In this document: positions 7,501 through 14,384 of the stretch, in pieces
How the letters are laid out: each line of letters opens with the position of its first letter
How positions within the stretch are numbered: the first letter of the stretch is position 1
DNA from: WHTX01 sp038255145
Lineage (GTDB): Bacteria; Actinomycetota; Acidimicrobiia; Acidimicrobiales; CAIXPF01
Direction of reading: 5' to 3'
Length of the DNA: 45,022 nt
Assembly (NCBI GenBank): GCA_038255145.1
Contig: JBBSLP010000051.1
Location: 1-45,022 of the forward strand
Program-made: the position numbers and the translations under genes
The notes under the pieces: model-generated
Databases searched by the model: none
Told to the model about the DNA's origin: nothing
Seen by the model: the letters and a program-made list of their open reading frames with translations, nothing else

Positions 7501-8721
7501 GACCGACGCCAACCGGTCGGGGTTGCGCACCACCGAGGAGCTGCCCCCTTCGGCCAGCTCGCCGCCGACCCGGTAGCCGTCCTCACCCTTGGTGAACTTC
7601 TCCACCTCGACGAGCTGGCCGTCCTCGACCAGGGCGGCATCGGGGCCGTCGAGGTCGTTGAGCCACACGTGACCGCCCTGCTCGATCAGCTCGACCCGGT
7701 GCTCGGCGCCGATGGTGTCAGCGGGCAGGGCCAGCGAGGTCGGCGCCTGGCCCGGGGCCGCCCGGTCCAGGACCTGGGAGGAGGCGTCGGCCACGTAGGC
7801 CGTGTCCGCGGTGAGCAGGGGCCGGCCCGGCGCGGCGACGGTCGCCCCCGATGCGGGATCGCCCACCGGGCTGGGCTGGCAGGTGCCGTCGTCCACGTCG
7901 ACCCACACCAGCCGGCGCACGCTGGGCACGGTGACCAGGGTGGCCCGCTCGTCGGCCAGGGCCCCCCGATCGGCGCTGAGCACGGGATCGGTCTTGGACC
8001 AGGGCACGACGCCGGCGCAGAACGGCTTGCCCACCTCGAGCGAGGGGCTGACGGGAACGACGCCGTCGCTGGTCAGCACCACCGGGGTGTCACCAGCCAG
8101 GGCCAGGGCCAGGGGTTCGGCCCCGGCCAGGGCCTCGGCCACGACAACCTCGCCGTCGAGGGCGCCATCGCGGACCCGGTGCAGCCGCCCGTTGTCGGCG
8201 TCGAGCACCCACAGCGTGGCCCGGGACGCGTCCTCGGCCACGAACAGGCGACGGCCCACGGGCAGCAGCTCGGCGCCGAGCTGGAGCGTCCCGGGGTCGA
8301 CCTGGCGGACCAGGCCCCGCTGGACCGACACCACCAGGGCCTGGCCCTCCCCGGCCAGGTAGAGGTCGAGATCGGCGGCACCGTCGCCCACGTCGACCAC
8401 GGCCGTCTGGCGGAGGGTGGCCTCGTCGATGCGGATCAGTCGACTGCCGGCGGGGTCGACGACGACCACGCCACCGTCCACGGCCCGGGTGCGGGGCTGG
8501 CCCCCCGGTTCGGGTGCCGGTAGCTCGACCCAGCCCGAGGCCCGGGCGTTGGACCCGCTGACCTGCACGACGAGGGGCACCCCCGAGGTGGCCAGCCAGG
8601 CCACCTCGCGCTGGAGCTCGACCCGGGTCGAGTGGAAGCCGTCCGACACCACGGCCACGGCCACGGTGGCCGCCACCAGGGCCAGGAGCACGGCCCGGGC
8701 CGGCCAGACGTACCCCTTCAC
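4591..8721 (-). CDS. Giant exported PKD-repeat protein with dockerin-like C-terminus
   Basis: A 1376-residue protein. An N-terminal hydrophobic segment (about residues 8-26) acts as signal or anchor. Residues 40-400 look like beta-propeller blades with repeated short strands. From about 448 to 1312 there are roughly ten PKD/Ig-like repeats, several with the hallmark WDFGDG, WNFGDG or WTFDSG followed by YTVxLTV. The last 55 residues hold two calcium-binding dockerin-type loops, DADCNGHVTTAD and DFNGDGSVSLSD. Several later repeats carry Cys pairs. The GTG start overlaps the upstream stop (GTGA). Dockerins normally bind cohesins; none is seen in this window. The gene sits between a transglutaminase-like protein and the Hsp70, suggesting a surface structure handled by those partners (inference). 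Confidence 0.9.
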   Translation of the reverse strand: MKGYVWPARAVLLALVAATVAVAVVSDGFHSTRVELQREVAWLATSGVPLVVQVSGSNARASGWVELPAPEPGGQPRTRAVDGGVVVVDPAGSRLIRIDEATLRQTAVVDVGDGAADLDLYLAGEGQALVVSVQRGLVRQVDPGTLQLGAELLPVGRRLFVAEDASRATLWVLDADNGRLHRVRDGALDGEVVVAEALAGAEPLALALAGDTPVVLTSDGVVPVSPSLEVGKPFCAGVVPWSKTDPVLSADRGALADERATLVTVPSVRRLVWVDVDDGTCQPSPVGDPASGATVAAPGRPLLTADTAYVADASSQVLDRAAPGQAPTSLALPADTIGAEHRVELIEQGGHVWLNDLDGPDAALVEDGQLVEVEKFTKGEDGYRVGGELAEGGSSSVVRNPDRLASVDERLVQPPTPAPGPADPADPQAADDEAEPVEAEAGPGSVPQASELPFNVEPSFPRVGDQVRFTAQGGVGVWRWTVNGVPAGEGASWSWSPTTAGLFTVGLQAQGADGGTLSATRALTVAPEGTDVPPEARFRWEPGVVRVGTPVRFQDLSAVAEGSIDRRSWQFGCALPPSEQVSPVVSFTSAGDCAVTLQVTDSRGLTDTTTLLVSVLGPDQAVPLRAAFAVDKTSIRVGDEARFTDRSEGGPSTWSWNFGDGTSSDQNPRKRWTVAGRYVVRLTVTDPGGATSVSQPQVVEVTDGPVKPTAQMFLSASRVTPNAAVTVTDTSFGQPTEVTVDWGDGTGPERMDPGASRTHRYATSATYTVRLTARNELGTGETTRNVVVEPEVEALGAAFSFSPPNPKAGQSVTFTNTSPGGPTSFAWDFGDGATAQVAHPSHAFATPATYTVELVVRRADAEERTSRTVVVTAVADRPVASYTGPTTVEVGKVATFTSTSSGSPTDLQWVIDGTNYNGGTVAHTFTSAGSRSVRLTASNANGSDDATGTVRVDEPPPASPVSQLVADFAFNPDPAVHLQLLDLVDRSTGGADSWKWSTVPGGQFGVKQNEAYYMLDFRPYTFSLEVCRSSDGTCASTTKTVQMIQSGPPKAAFGYSPVPGQLGSPMNFYDKSTATPTNWTWTFDSGGTSTLQNPSFTFTTPGTKTVTLRACWASECSEASQQVEVSDQPPGGTGPDDNTADFSWSANPTAGQPVTFTAVVDPAPVSQTFHFHDSTTQNGPDATFTYPAAGDYAVRLTVCWNRINPTVGAGDCRDYNKTITVALAPEPPPEVEFTWSPDQPEVGQVVQFTGNASFPIANPGACACSVEWRFPDGSTSGATNATFTFTAPGDHVVTLTGCRLVCTVRQHTVTVVAACSLKSVGDADCNGHVTTADNDIWRSDFDAGTNASRSDFNGDGSVSLSDYEIWRRTYEAGEHP

Positions 8722-11204
8722 CGCTGTCCCACCGTCACCGCGTTCGCTCCCCCACCCGGCCTGTCAGCTTCGTTTCCGCCGGCTCCGGTCCCGTCAGATC
8801 CAGCACCTTCAGATCCCGCACGGCCGGATCCAGCACCGCCGGATCCAGTACCGTCAGATCCAGTACCGTCAGATCCAGTACCGCCCGATCCCGGAGCACC
8901 GACCAGCTCGCTGCGCCGGGGGCGGGGCCGCCAACGGGGCAGCAGCGCGGCCGACAGACGGCCGACCGGGCTGCGATGCCGCCGAACCCGGCGGGCCAGG
9001 TCGTCGACCGCGGCCCAGGCCTCGGCCGCCTGCTCACCGGTCGCCCCCCGGGTGTCGTAGGTGGCCACCGACACCAACGGAGCCAGGCGGGCCAGGGGTT
9101 CGAGGTCGGCGAGGGCCGCGTCGTCGCTGGCGGCGGACGGGGCGCCGGCGCCTCGGGCGGGGACCCGGTTCGTCGTCAGTCGGTCCAGGACCTCGGCCGG
9201 GGTCAGGGCCGGGGGCACGGCGGCGTCGTCGGTGGCCAGGACGTCGCGGGCCTGGGCCCACGCCCCGAGGATCTGCTGTTCGGCGGGGCCCCGGTGGCGC
9301 CGGGCCCGGACCCAGCGGCGGGAGCCGAAGAGGACACCCAGGTACAGCGTGACCAGGGCCAGGAACCCGAGCACCAGCCAGAGGAAGGCGGGCGGACCCG
9401 AGGCGTGGGGCGGTGGGGTCGGCGGTGGCGCCTCCGGCGGCGCCTCGTCGGCCGTGGCCTGCTCGGCGGCGGGCTCGCGCTCCACCACCGAGGTGGTGGG
9501 GGCGGCCATCTCGGCCGGAGGCAGTTGCTCGGGCAGCAGGGGCGTGGGCTCGAAGGGCGCCCAGCCGAGGCCGGCGAAGTGGATCTCGGGCCAGGCGTGC
9601 AGCTCGGTCGACAGGGCCGTGAACGACGTACCCCCACCGTCGACGGGGATCCGGTAGCCCACCACCACCCGGCTGGGCAGGTTGAGGTCGCGGGCCCCCA
9701 GGGCGAACAGGGTGGCGAACTGCTCGGCCGAACCCGCGGTCTCGCCGGCGGCGAAGCGGCCCAGGTTGCCCAGCGAGTGCCCCGGCGGCGCCAGGTCCGG
9801 GTTGTAGACGAGCGAATCCATGCGGCTGACCAGGGCTTGGGCTTGGACGTAGGGCGAGGCCCGGCGGTCGAGGGGCTCGACCAGGGAGCGGACGACGTCC
9901 GACACCTCGGCGGGAACACCCAGGTCCTCGGCTGACGATCCGGCATCGACCTGGGCGTCGGCCAGTGCCTCGGGCGACGTGTCCGGGAACGAGGCCCTCA
10001 GGGCATAGCCCGCGCCGTCCACCGTCGGGCGCCCCAGGGCCAGGTTGCCCGTGGCCGCGTCGAAGTTGAGCCGATCGGAGCCGTCGGCCAGGTCGACGGC
10101 CCGGGGCACGCCCACCGTGGGCAGCCAGGGCCCGGCCAGGCCGGCGACGTCGAAGCGCACCGTGGCCGTGGTCCCGTCGGACGCACCCGCCGAGGCGGGC
10201 AGCTGCCGGCTGGCCCGACTGAACAGCCCGGGCGCCTCCCAGGCCACACCGTCGTAGTGATCGAGGGCCACCACCCTGACCAGCAGCTGACCGCCCCCGG
10301 CCGCAGCGGGCAGGACTCCGTCGGTGGTCATGTCGAACATGGGCCGCTCCGGGGACCGGCGGGCATCGGCCAGCCCGTCGAGGGGGTGCAGGACCGTGGT
10401 CACGTCGATGGGTGGCGTCCAGCGCGCCCGCGGGTCGTAGGGCGTGGCCTGGTCGCCTCGGACCAGGCGCGGTCCCACCAGGGCGGCACCGGCCACGACG
10501 AGCACGACGATGGCCGCCGCCGTCAGCCCCAGGCGCGTGGCCGCACCCCCGGGCCCACCCGCGCCGCTCCCGGCGATGGCAGCCGGGGTGGTGGCGGCGG
10601 TGGCGCCCGCGTGCAGGCCTCGCCGGCCGCGTTGGCCCCGCACGAACATGCCCACGAGCAGGACGACGGTGAAGAGCACCGCCGAGCCCAGGCCCCGCTG
10701 GCCGTCGGCGGCGACGAGGTTGGCCAGCACGAGCAGCAGCACCGCGGGAAGTCCGGGGATGAAGGCGTGGCCGCCCCGCAGGCTCAGCTCGGCCGTGGCC
10801 CCGCTGGCCAGCCACACGGCCACGACCAGGAAGCCCACGATGGACGGCTCGGCCGGTGCCGGCAGGCCCGAGCTGAGCAGTTCCCGCCACCCCTCACCGG
10901 CTCCGGCCAAGGCCTCGACCACGGAACCCGGCGACGGCGCCGTCCACCAGCCCGTCCCCCCGCTGCCGAAGAGGGCCAAGGCCAGGGCCAGGCCCACGGC
11001 GCTGATCACCGCGGCCGAGCTGGGCGGTTGACGGCGCCGCCACGTCCACCACGACAGCACCGGGGGCAGCACCACGGCGACGACGACGGGGACCACGAAG
11101 GTGGGACCGCTGAACAGGCCCACCAACCGCATCCCGGCCACGGCCACGCCCAGCGCTCCCACAGCCAGCCACGACAGCGGGCGCACCGGAGGCCCGACCA
11201 TCAT
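8718..11204 (-). CDS. Transglutaminase-like membrane protein (DUF3488/TgpA type), catalytic Cys missing
   Basis: An 828-residue protein. Residues 1-240 contain about six membrane helices. An extracytoplasmic transglutaminase-like domain follows (core at about 480-550). A further membrane helix (PPAFLWLVLGFLALVTLYLG) at about 605-630 precedes a cytosolic DUF4129-like tail and a GSDGT-type repeat (about 770-805). In active members the core reads G-x-C-EQFA; here it reads GSAEQFA, so the nucleophile Cys is Ala. The His (LHAWPEI) remains, and the usual FDPTP is FEPTP. The domain is therefore probably a non-enzymatic scaffold or binder. I chose the ATG at 11204 because it gives an ATGA overlap with the DUF58 gene; 11201 and 11225 are alternatives. 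Confidence 0.88.
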   Translation of the reverse strand: MMVGPPVRPLSWLAVGALGVAVAGMRLVGLFSGPTFVVPVVVAVVLPPVLSWWTWRRRQPPSSAAVISAVGLALALALFGSGGTGWWTAPSPGSVVEALAGAGEGWRELLSSGLPAPAEPSIVGFLVVAVWLASGATAELSLRGGHAFIPGLPAVLLLVLANLVAADGQRGLGSAVLFTVVLLVGMFVRGQRGRRGLHAGATAATTPAAIAGSGAGGPGGAATRLGLTAAAIVVLVVAGAALVGPRLVRGDQATPYDPRARWTPPIDVTTVLHPLDGLADARRSPERPMFDMTTDGVLPAAAGGGQLLVRVVALDHYDGVAWEAPGLFSRASRQLPASAGASDGTTATVRFDVAGLAGPWLPTVGVPRAVDLADGSDRLNFDAATGNLALGRPTVDGAGYALRASFPDTSPEALADAQVDAGSSAEDLGVPAEVSDVVRSLVEPLDRRASPYVQAQALVSRMDSLVYNPDLAPPGHSLGNLGRFAAGETAGSAEQFATLFALGARDLNLPSRVVVGYRIPVDGGGTSFTALSTELHAWPEIHFAGLGWAPFEPTPLLPEQLPPAEMAAPTTSVVEREPAAEQATADEAPPEAPPPTPPPHASGPPAFLWLVLGFLALVTLYLGVLFGSRRWVRARRHRGPAEQQILGAWAQARDVLATDDAAVPPALTPAEVLDRLTTNRVPARGAGAPSAASDDAALADLEPLARLAPLVSVATYDTRGATGEQAAEAWAAVDDLARRVRRHRSPVGRLSAALLPRWRPRPRRSELVGAPGSGGTGSDGTGSDGTGSGGAGSGRAGSEGAGSDGTGAGGNEADRPGGGANAVTVGQR
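8791..8895. repeat. 15-bp tandem repeat, 7 copies, coding GSDGT-type pentapeptides
   Basis: Seven consecutive 15-bp units of the form CCGTCAGATCCAGTA run from 8791 to 8895. Two neighbouring copies (8851-8880) are identical and the outer ones are degenerate. They encode Gly/Ser/Asp/Thr pentapeptides in the cytosolic tail of the transglutaminase-like protein. Confidence 0.9.
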
Positions 11205-12343
11205 CGACGCACCCGGGCTTCCCAACCGGCCACGAACTCGTCCGGGGTACGGCAGCCGATGACCAGGCCATCACCCCAGGTCGTGTGGGGATCCTCGGGG
11301 TCGGCCCCCACCAGCACCAGGTTCATGAGGCGGTGGCGCCCTCCCGAGAGCAGGGCCTCGGCCCCCTCCCCGGCGTGGGCCCGCCCGGTGATGACGGCGA
11401 GGGAGACGCCGTGGCGGTCGAAGCGCCGCGAGCTCACGACGTCGACCAGGTCACCCTGGTGGCTCAGCTCCAGTTCGGCCAGCACGTCGAGGGCATCCTG
11501 GCCGCTGGCGCCGGGCGCCACGCTGACCGAACGGCCGCAGGTCGTGTGGAACTGCACGGCCACGTGGTGGCGGACCGAGGCGGCCACCACCGAGGCGGCC
11601 AGGCTGACGGCCAGCTCGAACTCGTCGTCCTCGTAGGCGTCAGCCCGGGTGTCGAGGAGCACGGCGGTGCGGGGGGACACGGTGTCCACGTTGTGGCGCA
11701 CGAGCAGTGTCCCGGCCTTGGCCGAGGCCCGCCAGTGGACCAGGCGCAGGTCATCGCCGCGCACGTACTCCCGCAGGCTGTGGAAGGCGATGCCCCCGGA
11801 GGGGGCCTGGCCCGTCGACGATCCCTCGAGATCGCGCGACCGGCCCGACGGGAGGGGTTCGATCTGGTGCACCCGGGGGTGGACGATGAGGGTGGCCAGC
11901 TCCCCCCGGGTGGCGGTGGCCTGGATGAGCCCGAACACGTCGGTGGCCCCCACGGTCAGCGGTCCCACGGTGAACCGGCCCCGACGGGTGGTGGGCAGAG
12001 CGTAGGACGTGGTCGCCGTCTGGCCGGAGTTCAGAGGCAGCAGGGCCACCTCGACCAGCCGGGTGCCGAACTGCTCGCGGGCGATCAGGGGAGCCGAACG
12101 CCGGCGGGCCAGGTTGCGGTAGGTCAGCCAGGCCACGGCGTCCTCACCGGTGGTGACGCGATCGGGCTCCACCACCCGGCTGACCTCGAGGCGGGCGCGG
12201 GACAGGAGCCACAGGGCGGCCACAGCCAGGCACAACAGCAGGGCGGCACCGACCACCGACAGCTCGACGTAGGAGAGCGCCCAGCCCGCCACCACCAGGC
12301 CGAGGCCTGTGGCCAGGGTCCACCACGCCGCCGGGGTCAGCAC
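11201..12343 (-). CDS. DUF58 membrane protein (MoxR partner)
   Basis: A 380-residue protein. Two hydrophobic segments (about 5-25 and 28-47) form an N-terminal hairpin anchor. An extracytoplasmic beta-rich region follows (RVTTGEDAVAWLTYRN), then the DUF58 signature LRLVHWRASAKAGTLLVRH at about 195-213. The C-terminal part is von Willebrand-A-like (TAVLLDTRADAYEDD) with a degenerate metal site. DUF58 proteins are regular partners of MoxR ATPases in complexes thought to mature or insert cofactors into exported proteins. The GTG start is 24 nt after the moxR stop, with no clear ribosome-binding site. The end overlaps the transglutaminase-like gene by 4 bp. Confidence 0.9.
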   Translation of the reverse strand: MLTPAAWWTLATGLGLVVAGWALSYVELSVVGAALLLCLAVAALWLLSRARLEVSRVVEPDRVTTGEDAVAWLTYRNLARRRSAPLIAREQFGTRLVEVALLPLNSGQTATTSYALPTTRRGRFTVGPLTVGATDVFGLIQATATRGELATLIVHPRVHQIEPLPSGRSRDLEGSSTGQAPSGGIAFHSLREYVRGDDLRLVHWRASAKAGTLLVRHNVDTVSPRTAVLLDTRADAYEDDEFELAVSLAASVVAASVRHHVAVQFHTTCGRSVSVAPGASGQDALDVLAELELSHQGDLVDVVSSRRFDRHGVSLAVITGRAHAGEGAEALLSGGRHRLMNLVLVGADPEDPHTTWGDGLVIGCRTPDEFVAGWEARVRR

Positions 12344-12367
12344 GCGTGCACGTCCAGGATCACAGCG

Positions 12368-13345
12368 CTACCGGGCCATGCGGTTCTCGGGCACGGGCAC
12401 GATGGCCAGCAGCTCGGCCAGCATCTGGCTCGTGTCCCGGCCGCGGACGCGGGCGTCGGGGCGGGTGAGCATGCGGTGCTCGAGCACGGCAGGGGCCAGT
12501 TCCTTGACGTCATCGGCGGTCACGAAGTCACGACCCTGGGACGCGGCCCGCACCTGGCTGGCCAGGGCCAACGAGATGGAACCGCGGGGGCTGACGCCGA
12601 GGCGCAGCTCGGGCATGCGTCGGGTGGCGGCCACCAGGCTGACGATGTAGCGCTTGACGGCGTCGGCCACCCCCACCCCGGCGGCCACGCCGATGAGCCG
12701 GCTGACGTCGTCGATGGACAGGCACGTCTCCACCTGGTCGGCGGTGCGACCTTCGAGACGGCCGGTGACGATGTCCACCTCGGTCTCCGCCGAGGGGTAG
12801 CCCATGGAGATGCGCATCATGAAGCGGTCCAACTGGGCCTCGGGCAACGGGTAGGTGCCGTCGAGCTCGATGGGGTTCTGCGTGGCCACGACCATGAAGG
12901 GCCGAGGTACCTGGTAACGCTTCGTCTCGATGCTGACCTGGTGCTCCTCCATCACCTCGAGGAGGGCGGACTGGGTCTTCGGCGAGGCCCGGTTGATCTC
13001 GTCACCGACGACGACGTTGGCGAAGATGGGGCCGGGATGGAAGTCGAACTCGTGCTTGCCGGCGTTGTACACCTGCACACCGGTGACGTCGGAGGGCAGC
13101 AGGTCGGGTGTGAACTGGATGCGCTGGAGCGAGCCGTCGATGGACAGCGCCAGTGCTTTGGCCAGGGACGTCTTTCCCACGCCGGGGACGTCCTCGATGA
13201 GCAGGTGCCCCTCGGCGAACAGGCAGATGAGCGCCTGTTCCACGGAAGCCGTCTTACCCCGGATCACCGATTCGACGTTGCGTCGCAGCCGCTCGAAACA
13301 CGACGTGAACCATTCGAGCGTGCCGTAGTCGCGGTCATCCGCCAC
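12368..13345 (-). CDS. MoxR-family AAA+ ATPase
   Basis: A 325-residue protein with Walker A GVGKTS (residues 55-60), Walker B VVVGDEIN (111-118), sensor-1 region VVATQNP and sensor-2 region SPRGS. Length and motifs are typical of the MoxR proper subfamily. MoxR ATPases act as chaperones with VWA/DUF58 partners. It is first in the five-gene operon that continues to the Hsp70. I chose the GTG at 13345 because a GGGGAGG ribosome-binding site lies 6 nt upstream; the in-frame ATG at 13366 would put that site inside the gene. An imperfect palindrome at 13413-13430 lies upstream. Confidence 0.92.
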   Translation of the reverse strand: MADDRDYGTLEWFTSCFERLRRNVESVIRGKTASVEQALICLFAEGHLLIEDVPGVGKTSLAKALALSIDGSLQRIQFTPDLLPSDVTGVQVYNAGKHEFDFHPGPIFANVVVGDEINRASPKTQSALLEVMEEHQVSIETKRYQVPRPFMVVATQNPIELDGTYPLPEAQLDRFMMRISMGYPSAETEVDIVTGRLEGRTADQVETCLSIDDVSRLIGVAAGVGVADAVKRYIVSLVAATRRMPELRLGVSPRGSISLALASQVRAASQGRDFVTADDVKELAPAVLEHRMLTRPDARVRGRDTSQMLAELLAIVPVPENRMAR

Positions 13346-13412
13346 TCGCGATCCTCCCCACCTCATCAGTCGGTGTGGGGATCGTAGCCAGCATCGGCCG
13401 ACGACGACAGGG

Positions 13413-13430
13413 GTGCTTTGCGCATTGCAC
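13413..13430. promoter_or_regulatory. Imperfect palindrome upstream of the moxR operon
   Basis: GTGCTTTGCGCATTGCAC is symmetric at 14 of 18 positions (GTGC-NN-TGCGCA-NN-GCAC) and lies about 68 bp before the moxR GTG. A TACGAT hexamer on the minus strand at 13381-13386 could be the -10. The palindrome would then sit just upstream of the -35 region. It is a candidate operator; the regulator is unknown. Confidence 0.35.
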
Positions 13431-13527
13431 TAACGACGTTCCACGTGCATAGGTGAGCTGGCGCACAATTGATGAGAGCCAACCCGGGTCGCCGAGGTCG
13501 CACGGGAGCGGGCGATGGATGGGCCCA

Positions 13528-13552
13528 GCCCGGGCGCTCACCCCGCCCGGGC
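13528..13552. terminator. GC hairpin after the SDR gene
   Basis: GCCCGGGCG, a 7-nt loop and CGCCCGGGC form a perfect 9-bp stem about 22 nt beyond the SDR stop codon. No T-tract follows, as is common in high-GC actinomycetes. Confidence 0.5.
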
Positions 13553-13573
13553 CCGCCTACCCGCCCGGTGGCG

Positions 13574-14308
13574 TCAGATGGACATGCCGCCGTCGATGGC
13601 GAAGTCGGCGCCGGTGGCGAAGCTCGACGCCGCCGAGGCCAGGAACAGCACGGCCTCGGCGATCTCCTCGGGCTCACCCATGCGGCGCATGGGGGTCGTC
13701 TTGACCAGGACCTCGTTCATCTTCGGCGGGTTGTCGTCGTTGATGGGGGTGTCGATCACCCCGGGGAAGATGCAGTTGACCCTGATGTTGAAGCGGGCCA
13801 GCTCCAGCGCGGCCGACTTGGTCATGCCCCGGACGGCCCACTTCGTCGACGTGTAGGCGAACAGCGAGTTGGTGCCCTTCAGCCCGGCCACCGACGAGAT
13901 GTTGATGATCGACCCCGCACCCACGGCCCGCATGGGCTCGATGACCGCCCGCATGCCCAGGTACACGCCCAGCTGGTTGACCCGGTACACCTCGTCGAAC
14001 AGCTCGGGCTCGGTGTCGATCAGCTTCAACGGTCGGGAGATGGCGGCGTTGTTCACCAGCACGTCGACCCGCCCGAAGGACCGCTTCGTCTCGGCGACGA
14101 CCTCCTGCCAGCCCTCGGCCGAGGACACGTCATGGGTGATGAAGAGCGCATCGGCGCCGATGTCGGCAGCTACGGCCTTGCCCTGCTCAGCGAGCACGTC
14201 GGTGAGCACGACCTTGGCCCCGTTGGCCACCAGCAGGCGGGCCTCGGCCTCGCCCTGGCCCCGGGCGGCACCGGTCACGATGGCCACCAGACCGTCTAGA
14301 GATCCCAT
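13574..14308 (-). CDS. Short-chain dehydrogenase/reductase (SDR)
   Basis: A 244-residue classical SDR. It shows the cofactor loop TGAARGQGEAEA, the NNAAIS motif, the catalytic Ser in NISSVAG and YTSTKWA with the Tyr/Lys pair. The C-terminal FAIDGGMSI is typical of the group that includes 3-alpha-hydroxysteroid and 3-oxoacyl-ACP-type dehydrogenases. An Asp (LTDV) at the end of strand 2 favours NAD(H). The ATG has a strong GGAGGAGG ribosome-binding site. It lies downstream of two acyl-CoA dehydrogenase genes on the same strand, so a role in acyl-CoA or steroid-like substrate oxidation is plausible but inferred. The substrate cannot be told. Confidence 0.92.
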   Translation of the reverse strand: MGSLDGLVAIVTGAARGQGEAEARLLVANGAKVVLTDVLAEQGKAVAADIGADALFITHDVSSAEGWQEVVAETKRSFGRVDVLVNNAAISRPLKLIDTEPELFDEVYRVNQLGVYLGMRAVIEPMRAVGAGSIINISSVAGLKGTNSLFAYTSTKWAVRGMTKSAALELARFNIRVNCIFPGVIDTPINDDNPPKMNEVLVKTTPMRRMGEPEEIAEAVLFLASAASSFATGADFAIDGGMSI

Positions 14309-14340
14309 GTCTCCTCCTCCAGATGATCTGCTGCACGATC

Positions 14341-14384
14341 GATCTGGTCGTTGATCAGGTCATTGATCAGGTCATCGATCAGGC
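14341..14384. repeat. 12-bp tandem repeat, about 3.7 copies
   Basis: Units GATCTGGTCGTT, GATCAGGTCATT, GATCAGGTCATC and a partial GATCAGGC follow one another. They cover the spacer between the SDR and acyl-CoA dehydrogenase genes and overlap the latter's stop codon (14379-14381). Each inner unit carries the palindrome TGATCA. Confidence 0.85.

Noticed and set aside
11285..13387. A 700-residue plus-strand open frame rich in Gly, His and Gln.
   Set aside because: It is antisense to the DUF58 and moxR genes, which have clear motifs; high-GC genomes give such long shadows.
14341..14384. The 12-bp repeat as a CRISPR-like array.
   Set aside because: The units are directly adjacent with no spacers and far too short.
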